Assembly (NCBI RefSeq): GCF_002165375.2
Contig: NZ_CP032134.1
Span: 248,001-312,000, forward strand
From: Acinetobacter chinensis
GTDB taxonomy: Bacteria > Pseudomonadota > Gammaproteobacteria > Pseudomonadales > Moraxellaceae
Direction of reading: 5' to 3'
DNA length: 64,000 nt
A program made the translations under genes and the position numbers. Within the stretch, counting starts at the first letter, position 1. Each line of letters begins with the position of its first letter. The notes under the pieces are model-generated. The model had not been told where the DNA came from. It ran no database searches and was given only the letters and a program-made list of their open reading frames with translations. Shown one piece after another: positions 8,691 to 18,312 of the stretch.

Positions 8691-10118
8691 TCAGTCTTCG
8701 TCGCTGTCCAGTCCAAATTTTTTCAGGCGGTAGCGCAAAGAACGGAAAGACATTCCCAGTTTTTTTGCTGCCAGTGTTCTGTTCCAGTGGGTCAGATTCA
8801 AAGCATTCATCAGAATTTCTTTTTCAACCTTTTCCAGGTGAAGTTCCAGACCTTCCTCGGGTAACTTCCGTGTGGAAGAAACGACAGGCTCACTGACTGT
8901 CTGAGGTGCTGTTTCTTCAGTTTCACTGCTGCTTTGCAGTGGTTTTACCGAGAACTGACGTAAAGGCGCACTCTGTAAATGCTGAAGATCAATCTGGCTG
9001 TCATCACTGAGCGTGATGGCACGTTCAATAATATTGCGAAGTTCACGGACGTTGCCCGGATAGTACTGTTCCAGCAGGAACTGGCGGGCTCTTTCTGTCA
9101 GAGGCTTGGTTTCAATATCCCATTCTTTACAGATTTTATGAATGAAGTGCTGCGCCAGCAGTAAAATATCGCTTCCACGTTCGCGCAGTGCAGGCAGTAC
9201 CAGATCCATGACGTGAATACGGAAAAATAAATCCTGACGGAATCTGCCCTGCTGAACCAGTTCTTCCAGATCCTGGTGACTGGCACTGATCACCCGGAAA
9301 TCGACATCAATTTCTGCTTCACTGCCAATAGGCCGTATCCGCTTTTCCTGAACAGCGCGTAACAGTTTGACCTGCATGCTTAAAGGCAGTTCAGCAATTT
9401 CATCGAGGAACAGGCTGCCGCCATGTGCAGACTGGATTAAGCCTTGTTTATCCTGGGTTGCACCGGTAAAACTGCCTTTCTTGTGGCCAAACAGTTCGCT
9501 TTCCATCAGGTCGCCAGGAATCGCACCGCAGTTGATCGCAATAAAAGGGCCTTCACAGCGGTTACTGAGCCGATGGATCAGATTGGCAACAACTTCTTTA
9601 CCCGTACCGGATTCACCCGTAATAAACACAGGTGCCTGGGAGCGGGCAATTTTTTTCAGTGTTGTACGCAGATGCTGAATCGGCAGTGACTGACCAATCA
9701 GCATACGGTGTTCGAGCTGATCAGATTCAGGGACACTGCTTTTTTCAACAGGCTTGTTCAGTGCTTTTTCAAGTAACTGTTCCAGGTGCTTCTGATTGAC
9801 AGGTTTACTGACAAAATCAAAGGCACCGGCTTTCAGTGCTGCGATCGCAATTTCCATATTTCCATAAGCAGTCAACACTGCCACTGGAAGCTGTGGGAAA
9901 TGCTGCGAGATCAGATTGACGAGCTCCAGACCATTGCCATCAGGCAGATTCAGGTCTGTCAGACATGCATCATACTGATGTTCTGAAAGCAGTTGTCTCG
10001 CCTCTGAAAGGCGGTGTGCGATGTGTGTTTTAATCCCCATGCGTGCAAGGGTCATTTCCATGAGCACGCATAAATCTACTTCGTCATCCACCAACAAAAC
10101 GAGTGGTTTTAAATCCAC
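8691..10118 (-). CDS. pilR: Sigma-54-dependent response regulator PilR
   Basis: PilR activates RpoN-dependent transcription of the type IV pilin gene. Order: receiver domain (1-120, phospho-acceptor Asp55), AAA+ domain (about 138-375) with Walker A GESGTGKE at 168-175 and the sigma-54 contact loop as GSFTGA, then a linker and a Fis-type helix-turn-helix at the C-terminus (NRTLAAKKLGMSFRSLRYRLKK). It lies 18 bp downstream of its cognate kinase gene. The sigma-54 loop reads GSFTGA, not GAFTGA, a common tolerated variant. Confidence 0.92.
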   Translation of the reverse strand: MDLKPLVLLVDDEVDLCVLMEMTLARMGIKTHIAHRLSEARQLLSEHQYDACLTDLNLPDGNGLELVNLISQHFPQLPVAVLTAYGNMEIAIAALKAGAFDFVSKPVNQKHLEQLLEKALNKPVEKSSVPESDQLEHRMLIGQSLPIQHLRTTLKKIARSQAPVFITGESGTGKEVVANLIHRLSNRCEGPFIAINCGAIPGDLMESELFGHKKGSFTGATQDKQGLIQSAHGGSLFLDEIAELPLSMQVKLLRAVQEKRIRPIGSEAEIDVDFRVISASHQDLEELVQQGRFRQDLFFRIHVMDLVLPALRERGSDILLLAQHFIHKICKEWDIETKPLTERARQFLLEQYYPGNVRELRNIIERAITLSDDSQIDLQHLQSAPLRQFSVKPLQSSSETEETAPQTVSEPVVSSTRKLPEEGLELHLEKVEKEILMNALNLTHWNRTLAAKKLGMSFRSLRYRLKKFGLDSDED

Positions 10119-10136
10119 TGTAACACCCCGATAAAA

Positions 10137-11708
10137 TTAATTTAAATAAACGCGTGGGCATTCAATCCTGAAACAAGCCCCTTGTTTTTGTTCTACATAG
10201 CTCAGCTTAGCCTGATTGGCTTCGCAGAAGCTGTGTGATAGATACAATCCTAAACCAGTTCCGGTAATTTCGGTACTGAAAAATGGTTGAAACAGGTAGG
10301 CAATATCCTGCAAGGCAACGCCAGAACCATAGTCACGGACGTCAATCTGAATGTTTTTGCCCTCAGCCTGTATGACCAGTTCAATACAGTTCTGATCGGG
10401 AGCATTATGCCGGATTGCATTGCGGATCAGGTTGATCAGTACCTGTCTGAGCTGTGATTCATCAAAGCAGACAGTCAGGTCGCTGCTTTGCAGATGACAG
10501 CGGATTTTCTGGGAGATGTCTGAAAGATCTTCTTTAATAAACTGAGGAATAAAGGTCGGAAGCTGAATTTCAGTCGGATGGGTTTCCCTGTTGCGCACCA
10601 TACTGAGTGTATCACTGATAATTTTATCAATCCGTTGAGTCTGCCGGCTGATCATCTGGCTCAGACTTTGCTGCTGCTCTGCGTCACTGCCGGCAAACAG
10701 GACATTGGCCTGTGCAATAGCAGCAAGAGGGTTTCGGATTTCATGGGCAATACTGGCAGACAGCTGTCCCAGTGCAGCCAGTTTCAGCTGCTGAACCTGT
10801 TGATTGATACGCCGTGCATCCTGAAGCACCAGCAGTGTCAGCGTCTGGTGAGGCACAATCAGTTTCTGTACTTCAATATGCACCAGATAACTGCTGAACT
10901 GTGATTCAAACTGGAATTTTTCACCATTCTGTAACTGATCAAACTTCAGAATATCAAACAGGTCGGGCTGTAATTTATACAGTGGATAAATATTAAAGGC
11001 ATACAGCGGAGAGATACCCAGCAGGGTGCAGGCAGCAGGATTACTCAGCACCACATGGCAGTTTTCATCCAGTACCAGATAACCCATCTCCACCTGTTCC
11101 AGGATGTAGCGGTTAATATTCTGTAAGCGGTCCAGTTCGATGGACTGGTGAAAATTCAGTGTTTCCAGAATCTGGAAGCGACGGACGGCTACCAGCCCAC
11201 AGCCGTACACAACAAAAAACATAATGGCGAGCAGTACGCTGTTTCCAATATTGTTTAATGAGCTGAGGGCAAACAGGCTGCTGATAAAATGCTGATAAAT
11301 GACACTGATCACGGCAATCAGTGTAATCACCAGCGCTTTTCTTGAATTCAGTAATAAAGAAGCTGCAAAAATAGTGATGACAAAGAGCAGGCTCAGATGC
11401 AGATTGGGGCCATTGGCAGCAAAGGTCAGCAGACTGAGGACTGCAACATCGACCACAAAAATCCAGGTCAGTTGCTGGGTAATATGAACAGGAATATTTT
11501 TCATCCCGATCAGTTGCAGGCAACCCATCAGGAAATAACCGATCAATGTATATAAGTAAAGCTGTGGATGCTGATAGTCTGATGCCAGCTGTACAGAGGT
11601 GATAATAAAAATCAGTAACATACAGCATGAAATAATCATACGGTATGCAGCGTACCACATGCCCAGATGATATTGATTCATTTCTGAAGTGAGTGAGTTC
11701 TGGATCAT
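10137..11708 (-). CDS. pilS: Membrane sensor histidine kinase PilS
   Basis: PilS is the kinase that phosphorylates PilR; in Pseudomonas it senses pilin levels in the inner membrane. The N-terminal 185 residues contain about six hydrophobic helices, followed by a PAS-like domain (about 200-300), the HisKA dimerisation helix with phospho-acceptor His322 in SIAHEIRNPLAAI, and the ATPase domain ending in GTGLGLYLSHSF. Length 523 is normal. No good ribosome site is visible at the ATG used; a Met 10 residues later is possible. Confidence 0.92.
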   Translation of the reverse strand: MIQNSLTSEMNQYHLGMWYAAYRMIISCCMLLIFIITSVQLASDYQHPQLYLYTLIGYFLMGCLQLIGMKNIPVHITQQLTWIFVVDVAVLSLLTFAANGPNLHLSLLFVITIFAASLLLNSRKALVITLIAVISVIYQHFISSLFALSSLNNIGNSVLLAIMFFVVYGCGLVAVRRFQILETLNFHQSIELDRLQNINRYILEQVEMGYLVLDENCHVVLSNPAACTLLGISPLYAFNIYPLYKLQPDLFDILKFDQLQNGEKFQFESQFSSYLVHIEVQKLIVPHQTLTLLVLQDARRINQQVQQLKLAALGQLSASIAHEIRNPLAAIAQANVLFAGSDAEQQQSLSQMISRQTQRIDKIISDTLSMVRNRETHPTEIQLPTFIPQFIKEDLSDISQKIRCHLQSSDLTVCFDESQLRQVLINLIRNAIRHNAPDQNCIELVIQAEGKNIQIDVRDYGSGVALQDIAYLFQPFFSTEITGTGLGLYLSHSFCEANQAKLSYVEQKQGACFRIECPRVYLN

Positions 11709-11732
11709 GTGGACGTTTCAGTAAAAGACAAT

Positions 11733-12368
11733 TCAGGGTTTGATTAAGCCGTATCGGATGGCCAGGTGGGTCAGCTTAACATCACTGTCCAGGTTCAGTT
11801 TTTCAAAAATACGGTAACGGTAAGTATTGACCGTTTTTACGCTCACAAACAGTTTATCGGCAATTTCCTGCGCACTGATACAGTTGACCACCATCATCGC
11901 AACCTGCATTTCACGTTCTGAAAGTGCATCAAACGGAGACTGTTGGGTATCTGATAAATAAGAGCTGGCAAGCTGTTCAGCAATATCTGCGCTGAAGTAT
12001 TTACCACCCTGCATCACTTTATTGATGGCACGTACCATTTCGGTTACGGGTGCACCTTTGGTGATATAACCTTTTGCACCTGCTTTCAGCAGCAACGAAG
12101 GATAAGGTTCTTCGGCAAGTCCACTGACAGCCAGCACCTTAGTGTCAGGAGCAGTCTGAAGCAGGCGGCGTGTGGTTTCCACACCACCAATACCTGGCAT
12201 GTTGACATCAAGCAGGACAACATTCGGATGGTGCTGGCGGACTAAATTAATGGCTTGTTCTCCAGATTCGGCCTGACCAATCACCTGAATTTCACTATGG
12301 TCTTCCAGCATCCGGCAGATGCCTGTGCGGACCAGTTCATGATCATCCACCACTAATACTGTGATCAC
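11733..12368 (-). CDS. gacA: Response regulator GacA/UvrY
   Basis: GacA is the NarL/LuxR-type regulator of the Gac/Rsm pathway, activating small RNAs that titrate CsrA/RsmA. Residues 1-120 are a receiver (Asp8/Asp9, acceptor Asp54, Lys104) and about 145-205 the LuxR helix-turn-helix (SEREMQVAMMV...SVKTVNTYRYRIFEKL). The closeness of the C-terminal half to GacA/UvrY makes the call firm. It lies 24 bp upstream of pilS in the same orientation, so gacA, pilS and pilR look like one transcript. The cognate GacS is not in the window. Confidence 0.9.
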   Translation of the reverse strand: MITVLVVDDHELVRTGICRMLEDHSEIQVIGQAESGEQAINLVRQHHPNVVLLDVNMPGIGGVETTRRLLQTAPDTKVLAVSGLAEEPYPSLLLKAGAKGYITKGAPVTEMVRAINKVMQGGKYFSADIAEQLASSYLSDTQQSPFDALSEREMQVAMMVVNCISAQEIADKLFVSVKTVNTYRYRIFEKLNLDSDVKLTHLAIRYGLIKP

Positions 12369-12603
12369 CTTATGCTCCCTCCTTCGTTCTTCTGCTCGCT
12401 AAAAAATCATCTTTTTTGTTACATATCGCAAAATAAGCTTGCAATGAAACGACAAAATTAGCAATGCTATTATTGATATTAAACGGAATAGTTATACAGT
12501 CGGGGTGATGCGAGTCAGCTCACCTTTCTGTATTCACTAAATGTAAGGCATATTAGAGGTATTACGCAAATGTAAACTGCCTCGCTGAGTTGAGTAAATT
12601 ATT

Positions 12604-13668
12604 GTGAAAAAGTCCAGAAAATTTTTAACGCATGTACTGGGGATGTCCGTTCTTCTGAGTATCAGCACGGCTGGTATGGCAGAACTGGTGGTCAATCCTG
12701 GGCAGACTAATTCGGGGCAGGCAACACTCAGCTGGTCGTCAGAAGAGGCGAGTCAGTTACTGAATGGTGATGCTTCTGTAGCAAGTCTGAACAGCTCTGA
12801 GGAATTTTCACCTCAGGGTTCGACCAAAGTGACAACTTCTGTACGCAATGGCGGTGCTGTCAGTACTTCAGCGCCAAAGGCAGCTTATATTGCTGATACC
12901 TCAAGCTATTCCAGTCAGCCTTCGGTAAATGCCCGTGCAGCACTGGTCATGGATGCGCAGACCGGTGAGGTGCTGTACAGTAAAAATACCAATACGGCAT
13001 TGCCAATTGCGTCCATTACCAAACTGATGACAGCGGTCGTGACTGCAGATGCAAGACTGAACATGTCTGAAGAAATTACTTTGCAGCAGATTGATTTCGC
13101 CGGTGCGGGTGGTAAGAACTCCAGTTCAACATTAAAAGCCGGAGATACCATGAACCGTGCTGAAATGCTGTTGGTGGCACTGATGAAATCTGAAAATCCG
13201 GCTGCTGCTGCACTTGCACGTACCTATCCAGGTGGACGTTCTGCATTTGTTGCTGCAATGAATGCCAAAGCGCGTCAGCTGGGTATGAATTCAACTCATT
13301 ATGTTGAGTCGACTGGACTCGATGTACGTAATATTGCTTCGGCACGTGACCTGGGAATTCTGGTCAGTGCTTCTTCACAGTACGGTCTGATCCGTCAGTT
13401 CTCTACAACAGCACATTATGACTTCAACCTGGGTTATCGCGTTTTAAAATCGAACAATACCAATGCACTGGTACGTAACGGTGGCTGGAACATCAATATC
13501 TCCAAAACTGGATATATCAATGAAGCAGGACGCTGTGTGGTAATGCATACAACGGTTAATAACCGTCCGGCAGTTGTGGTTCTGCTTGGTGCAAGTTCTT
13601 CACAGGCTCGTACCAATGATGCGACAAACCTGATGAACTGGGTCAGTCAGTTACCAAAACGTATTTAA
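12604..13668 (+). CDS. pbpG: D-alanyl-D-alanine endopeptidase (PBP7/8)
   Basis: This is a periplasmic S11-family penicillin-binding protein that cleaves peptidoglycan cross-links. It has a signal peptide (about 1-26), a Ser/Thr/Asn-rich linker (about 30-105) and the peptidase domain with the three penicillin-binding motifs: Ser137-x-x-Lys140 (SITK), Ser196-Glu-Asn198 and Lys301-Thr-Gly303. The start is GTG with only a weak ribosome site. The linker is longer than in E. coli PBP7. It ends in a terminator shared with convergent thrC. Confidence 0.88.
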   Translation: MKKSRKFLTHVLGMSVLLSISTAGMAELVVNPGQTNSGQATLSWSSEEASQLLNGDASVASLNSSEEFSPQGSTKVTTSVRNGGAVSTSAPKAAYIADTSSYSSQPSVNARAALVMDAQTGEVLYSKNTNTALPIASITKLMTAVVTADARLNMSEEITLQQIDFAGAGGKNSSSTLKAGDTMNRAEMLLVALMKSENPAAAALARTYPGGRSAFVAAMNAKARQLGMNSTHYVESTGLDVRNIASARDLGILVSASSQYGLIRQFSTTAHYDFNLGYRVLKSNNTNALVRNGGWNINISKTGYINEAGRCVVMHTTVNNRPAVVVLLGASSSQARTNDATNLMNWVSQLPKRI

Positions 13669-13718
13669 TATTTATTGATGGTTCTGGTTCATGATTTACT
13701 CAGCGTTATAAACCAGAT

Positions 13719-13750
13719 AAAAAAAGCCCTGCTTATGCAGGGCTTTTTTT
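13719..13750. terminator. Bidirectional terminator between pbpG and thrC
   Basis: A perfect stem (AAAAAGCCCTGC at 13721-13732, GCAGGGCTTTTT at 13737-13748) with loop TTAT. The A and T runs on the two sides allow it to serve both convergent genes. Confidence 0.9.
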
Positions 13751-13761
13751 ATGATGATATT

Positions 13762-14901
13762 TTACATGTTTGACAGAATGGATGTTTTCACGTCATTCAT
13801 TGTTGCATCAATAGTCAGCATAACCGCATCCTGGCACTGTTTAATTGCAGTATCAGGGTCTTTCAGACCATTACCTGTTACGGTACAGACAATCACAGAA
13901 CCTTCTTTGATTTTGCCTGCTTTAATATCACGGATTGCACCACCGATAGATGCAGCAGAAGCAGGTTCTACAAAGACACCTTCGTACATGGAAAGCATGC
14001 GCTGTGCATCAAGGATTTCAGCATCCTGAAGTTCATCGAACCAGCCTTCAGAATCACGTACCACTGCTTTAGCATGGTTCCAGCTCTGTGGATTACCGAT
14101 ACGGATTGCAGTTGCAACAGTTTCAGGGTTTTCAACTGGAGCGCCACGCAGGAACGGTGCTGCGCCAGCAGCCTGATAACCAACCATAACAGGGCGGCCT
14201 TCAGGGTTTGGTCCTGTGAATTTATCAGTTTCAGCGTCGTAAACGACCTGTTCAAACTGATCTTTCGGTTGATTGGCAACAGCTTCGGTATAACCCATCC
14301 AGTGTGCAGTGATGTTACCGGCATTACCTACAGGCAGGCAGTGATAGTCAGGTGCACGACCTAAAGCTTCCACAATTTCGTAGGCAATCGTTTTCTGACC
14401 CTGCAGGCGGTAAGGGTTGATTGAGTTCACAATCGTCACAGGAGCCTGATCTGCAACTTCTTTTACCAGACGCATACCGTCATCGAAGTTACCACGGATC
14501 TGCATGGTGATCGCACCGTACATCAGTGCCTGAGCCATTTTACCCATGGCAATTTTGCCTTCAGGAATCAGAACGAATGCTTTGATACCTGCACGTGCAG
14601 CGTATGCAGCAGCAGCAGCAGAAGTGTTTCCTGTCGATGCGCAGATGATTGCTTTAGAACCCGCTTCAACAGCTTTGGTTACAGCCATGGTCATACCACG
14701 GTCTTTAAATGAACCAGTCGGGTTTAAGCCTTCGTACTTCACATAGATTTCAACATCTTTACCAATAATGCGTGGAATGTTCTCAAGCTTGATCAGTGGG
14801 GTATTTCCTTCGCCCAGGGAGATCGCGCGAGTAGTTGCAGACACTGGTAAACGGTCACGATAACGGTCAACTAAACCAGTATAACGATTGTCATTAGACA
14901 T
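13762..14901 (-). CDS. thrC: Threonine synthase
   Basis: ThrC converts O-phosphohomoserine to threonine with PLP. The PLP lysine is Lys66 in NPTGSFKDRGM, and the phosphate-binding glycine loop is seen as LPVGNAGNI. The ATG at 14901 (MSNDNRYTGL) is chosen: it gives the usual 379 residues and has GGA about 9 bases upstream, while the longer frame to 14973 adds 24 residues overlapping hom with no similarity. It lies 61 bp after hom, so the last two steps of threonine supply are co-oriented. Confidence 0.95.
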   Translation of the reverse strand: MSNDNRYTGLVDRYRDRLPVSATTRAISLGEGNTPLIKLENIPRIIGKDVEIYVKYEGLNPTGSFKDRGMTMAVTKAVEAGSKAIICASTGNTSAAAAAYAARAGIKAFVLIPEGKIAMGKMAQALMYGAITMQIRGNFDDGMRLVKEVADQAPVTIVNSINPYRLQGQKTIAYEIVEALGRAPDYHCLPVGNAGNITAHWMGYTEAVANQPKDQFEQVVYDAETDKFTGPNPEGRPVMVGYQAAGAAPFLRGAPVENPETVATAIRIGNPQSWNHAKAVVRDSEGWFDELQDAEILDAQRMLSMYEGVFVEPASAASIGGAIRDIKAGKIKEGSVIVCTVTGNGLKDPDTAIKQCQDAVMLTIDATMNDVKTSILSNM

Positions 14902-14929
14902 GATGATGTTCCAATTGTGTGTAGAGCCT

Positions 14930-14958
14930 GGTGAGGTGGACAGAAAATCCACCTCAAC
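14930..14958. other. Hairpin between hom and thrC
   Basis: An 8-bp perfect inverted repeat (GAGGTGGA at 14933-14940, TCCACCTC at 14948-14955), extendable by three pairs past a bulged A, sits in the 61-bp spacer between two co-transcribed genes. No T-run follows on the coding strand, so it is not a classical terminator; mRNA stabilisation is a possibility. Confidence 0.5.
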
Positions 14959-14962
14959 CCGA

Positions 14963-16267
14963 TTAATTATCAAGCAATTCTAAACGAATTCGTACGATTT
15001 CGCCATGAATCACAGGTAAAGCCTGAATTTGAGCTAAAGCTTCATTCATTTTTGATTCCTGGACTGGATCGGTCAGAATCACAATCGGAATCAGATCTTT
15101 CAGACGCGGCTGCTGCATGATGGCATCAATACTGATACCTGCACGGCTTAAAATAGTCGTGACATCAGCGAGTACGCCTGTCTGGTCTTCGGCATTGATA
15201 CGGATGTAATAACCCGTCGTCATCTCATCACTGCTTAGAATTGGCAGATCAGACAATGCTTCAAATGCCAGCTGAGGAATTGTTCCTGAACCATCTTCTG
15301 TGTAGATAATGTCACGGACAATATCCACGACATCCGCAACCACAGCAGAAGCAGTCGGACCTGCGCCCGCACCTGCGCCATAATAAAGCGTAGGACCAAC
15401 AGCGTTTGCCTGAACCAGCACCGCATTTTTTACGCCGTTGACATTGGCAATCAGTTCTTCAGCAGGAATCAGTGTTGGGTGTACACGCAGTTCGATACCG
15501 CTTGCAGTACGACGTGCAATGCCCAGGTGTTTGATGTTGTAACCCAGTTCCTCAGCATATTTTACATCCTGAGCGGTGACTTTGGTGATACCTTCGGTAT
15601 AAACCTTGTCGAACTGTAGTGGAATACCGAATGCACATGACGCCAGAATGGTCAGTTTGTGCGCAGCATCAATCCCTTCCACATCGAAAGTCGGATCAGC
15701 TTCTGCATAACCAAGTTCCTGAGCTTCTTTCAGTACATCTGCAAAAGCACGGCCTTTTTCACTCATTTCGGTCAGAATGAAGTTGCCGGTACCGTTGATG
15801 ATGCCCGCAAGCCATTCAATTTTATTGGCAGCCAGACCTTCACGGATGACTTTGATGATAGGAATACCACCGGCAACCGCCGCTTCATAAGCAATCTGTA
15901 CATGATGGTCATCGGCTGCCTTGAACAGTTCGTTACCATGTTCAGCGAGCAGGGCTTTGTTGGCAGTCACAACCTGTTTGCCATGTTTGATGGCTTCCAT
16001 AATGACTTCATAAGCTGGGTGAATGCCACCCATCACTTCAACAACCACATCGACGTCAGGCTGACGGACAATTTCCATCAGGTCTGCACTTTGTTTAACG
16101 CTGTCAGGCAGATTTAAATCGGGGCGTGGACGACGTGTACCCACATGGGTAATTTCAATTTCACGACCGGTTCGACGTCTGATTTCAGCAGCATTTTCTT
16201 GTAGTAGTTTAAGGGCACCACCACCTACGGTACCAAGACCGAGGATTGCCAGACGAACTGGTTTCAC
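14963..16267 (-). CDS. hom: Homoserine dehydrogenase
   Basis: This NAD(P)H-dependent enzyme reduces aspartate semialdehyde to homoserine, the branch to threonine and methionine. Seen: Rossmann motif GLGTVGGG near residue 10, the catalytic-domain stretches NGTGNFILTEM and GYAEADPTFDVEG, and a C-terminal ACT domain (TGVLADVTTILSRAGISIDA) for threonine feedback. The GTG at 16267 is chosen because GGAGTG lies about 5-10 bases upstream; the in-frame ATG at 16279 has no ribosome site. This gives 434 residues. It is monofunctional, without an aspartokinase domain. Confidence 0.93.
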   Translation of the reverse strand: MKPVRLAILGLGTVGGGALKLLQENAAEIRRRTGREIEITHVGTRRPRPDLNLPDSVKQSADLMEIVRQPDVDVVVEVMGGIHPAYEVIMEAIKHGKQVVTANKALLAEHGNELFKAADDHHVQIAYEAAVAGGIPIIKVIREGLAANKIEWLAGIINGTGNFILTEMSEKGRAFADVLKEAQELGYAEADPTFDVEGIDAAHKLTILASCAFGIPLQFDKVYTEGITKVTAQDVKYAEELGYNIKHLGIARRTASGIELRVHPTLIPAEELIANVNGVKNAVLVQANAVGPTLYYGAGAGAGPTASAVVADVVDIVRDIIYTEDGSGTIPQLAFEALSDLPILSSDEMTTGYYIRINAEDQTGVLADVTTILSRAGISIDAIMQQPRLKDLIPIVILTDPVQESKMNEALAQIQALPVIHGEIVRIRLELLDN

Positions 16268-16316
16268 GTCACACTCCATTTATTTCAGCAATTATAAGTG
16301 AATCTGAGATCATAGC

Positions 16317-16352
16317 TAAAAAAAAGCTCTGACTCCAGGGAAGAAATCAGAA
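16317..16352 (-). terminator. Probable terminator after dsbC
   Basis: On the minus strand a 7-bp stem with one G-T pair (arms at 16328-16334 and 16345-16351) is followed by eight T. It lies between the dsbC stop and the hom start. Confidence 0.5.
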
Positions 16353-16392
16353 TCTCTTCACCTATAAAAAACAGTAAGTTAACTTATAAAAA

Positions 16393-17208
16393 TTATTTAT
16401 TTAAACGTTTGTCCAGTTCTTCAGGTGTCAGGTAACCACCTAAGTAAAGACCATCTGCCGTATAGATAGCAGGTGTGCCGTTTACACCAATATTCAGACC
16501 AAGCTGATACTGTTCACGAACCGGGTTTTTACATGTTGCCGGTGGCAGCTGTACACCTGCTATAGCCTGGTCGAAAGCAGCCTGACGGTCTGCACTGCAC
16601 CATACACTTTCCATGGCAGGCATGAACTGTTCACCACGTGGCCATGCAATATAACGGACTTCAATACCTTTGGCGGTAATTTCACCCATATGTTCATGCA
16701 GTTTGTGGCAGTACGGACAGCTAGCATCGGTAAAGATATATACGACGTGTTTTGCTTTGCCTTTGGCTTTATAAGTCAGCAGATCTTCAGTTTTCAGCTG
16801 AGCAAACAGTTTTTTGTTGATTTCAGCCTGAAGACTTTCACTGACATTGTGCAGTTCTTTATCTCCAAGGCGGATAACATCACCCTGAATGATAAATTTA
16901 CCGTCGGCAGTGGCATAAACCGGAGACATGCCTTCCAGTGTCACCCAGTACAGGCTGGGAACTTCAGTCGCTTTGACATCGAGTACTTTAGCGTTCACGC
17001 CAGCGGTTTTGAAATTCTGCTGTAATGTGCTGATCAGACGCTGACCTGCATTACGTTCCGTCAGTGTGGATGCTTCCCCAGTCGCAGGCGCACTTGCGGT
17101 TAAAGTATTCTGTTTTTTGTCTTCATTATTTGCGTTTGAGCATGCAGTCAGTGTCAGACCAGAAGCCAGTACGCATGCCATAAAAATCTTTGAGCGGGTA
17201 AATGCCAT
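16393..17208 (-). CDS. dsbC: DsbC-type disulfide isomerase, predicted lipoprotein
   Basis: A thioredoxin-fold disulfide isomerase/reductase of the DsbC/DsbG family. The active site is Cys164-Pro-Tyr-Cys167 (DASCPYCHKLHEHM), with an N-terminal dimerisation domain (about 50-130) and the cis-Pro in NGTPAIY. A further C-terminal disulfide pair (C in VWCSAD and ATCKNP) is seen as in DsbC. Oddly, the leader ends in LTAC (Cys23), a lipobox, so the protein is probably lipid-anchored and not free in the periplasm; +2 is Ser, compatible with outer-membrane sorting. It follows xerD, as in many gammaproteobacteria. Confidence 0.88.
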   Translation of the reverse strand: MAFTRSKIFMACVLASGLTLTACSNANNEDKKQNTLTASAPATGEASTLTERNAGQRLISTLQQNFKTAGVNAKVLDVKATEVPSLYWVTLEGMSPVYATADGKFIIQGDVIRLGDKELHNVSESLQAEINKKLFAQLKTEDLLTYKAKGKAKHVVYIFTDASCPYCHKLHEHMGEITAKGIEVRYIAWPRGEQFMPAMESVWCSADRQAAFDQAIAGVQLPPATCKNPVREQYQLGLNIGVNGTPAIYTADGLYLGGYLTPEELDKRLNK

Positions 17209-17313
17209 AAAGGACCCTTTTTCTTTTGCTTTATATCAAACAGGTGCACTAGCATATCAAAAAAAAGTTTCTGCCCCTAACACTTCATGGTTTTATATCC
17301 CTAAGTCGAGGAA

Positions 17314-18231
17314 TCATGCCCGTGGATGGTGTTCAGCATGCAGTTGCTGCATACGGATCTGTGCAACATGAGTATAAATCTGTGTGGTGGACAGGTCACT
17401 GTGTCCCAGCAGCATCTGTACAACTCTGAGATCTGCTCCATGATTCAGTAAATGTGTTGCAAAAGCATGACGCAGGGTATGCGGTGATAAATCTGCCTGG
17501 ATGCCTGCCTGTAAAGCATAACGTTTAATTGCGTACCAGAAGTTCTGACGGCTCATGATGCCGCCGTGCTGGGTCAGAAAAAGATAGTCAGTCGATGATT
17601 TATACAGCACAGGTCTGGCGGTGTTCAGATAATTTTCAATCCATTCACAGGCAACAGCGCCCAGGGGAACCAGGCGTTCTTTATTACCTTTACCTGTGAT
17701 ACGCAGATAACCCTGTTTCAGGTTAATCAGTTCAAGTCGAAGGTTGATCAGTTCAGTGACACGTAAGCCACAGGCATACAGCACTTCAAACATGGCACGG
17801 TCACGCAGTCCCAGTGCTGTCTCTGTGTCTGGTGCCTGAATCAGGGCTTCCACATCCTGCTCTGACAGATCTTTGGGTAAAGCACGTCCAAGTTTTGGTG
17901 TTTTATGTATTGCAACAGGGTTATCGGAGCGAAGCTTCTGCTCTCTGAGAAATTTATAAAAAGAACGCAGTGCTGAAAGTGTCCGTGCAATGGATCTTGG
18001 GCTTTTCCCCTGACGGGTCAGTTCAAGCAGAACATCCGAAATATGTTCACTGCTCCAGTCAGGCAGGCTGACAGTGGCGTACTGACTGCAATGAATCAGG
18101 TCTGACAGATAGGCATTTCGGGTATGCGGGCTGACCGTCTGAGCAACCAGCCAGTCCCGGAATCCCTGTAAAAAACTGAGCGGTTCAGGAATGTTGACCG
18201 GAGCTGGAACACGTGGCTTTTTATTCAGCAT
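17314..18231 (-). CDS. xerD: Site-specific tyrosine recombinase XerD
   Basis: XerD works with XerC at dif to resolve chromosome dimers under FtsK control. The N-terminal SAM-like core-binding domain covers about 15-105; the catalytic domain shows Arg157 (CGLRVTEL), Lys181 (TGKGNKE), His251-x-x-Arg254-His255 (HTLRH), His277 (GHSDL) and the nucleophile Tyr286 (TQIYTHV). The xerD-dsbC order supports XerD over XerC. Length 305 is normal. No dif site was found in the window. Confidence 0.93.
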   Translation of the reverse strand: MLNKKPRVPAPVNIPEPLSFLQGFRDWLVAQTVSPHTRNAYLSDLIHCSQYATVSLPDWSSEHISDVLLELTRQGKSPRSIARTLSALRSFYKFLREQKLRSDNPVAIHKTPKLGRALPKDLSEQDVEALIQAPDTETALGLRDRAMFEVLYACGLRVTELINLRLELINLKQGYLRITGKGNKERLVPLGAVACEWIENYLNTARPVLYKSSTDYLFLTQHGGIMSRQNFWYAIKRYALQAGIQADLSPHTLRHAFATHLLNHGADLRVVQMLLGHSDLSTTQIYTHVAQIRMQQLHAEHHPRA

Positions 18232-18312
18232 AAAAGTGAAATTTCCATTATTTCTTGTGCTTTTTTATCACTGTAAAGCAGAACAGCTGGATTGTCGATT
18301 TCAGTGTGGCTG

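Noticed and set aside
13751..14029. Rightward frame antisense to thrC
   Set aside because: It is a shadow of thrC with no ribosome site or family features; similar antisense frames inside rpoB, gpmI, hom and others were rejected for the same reason.
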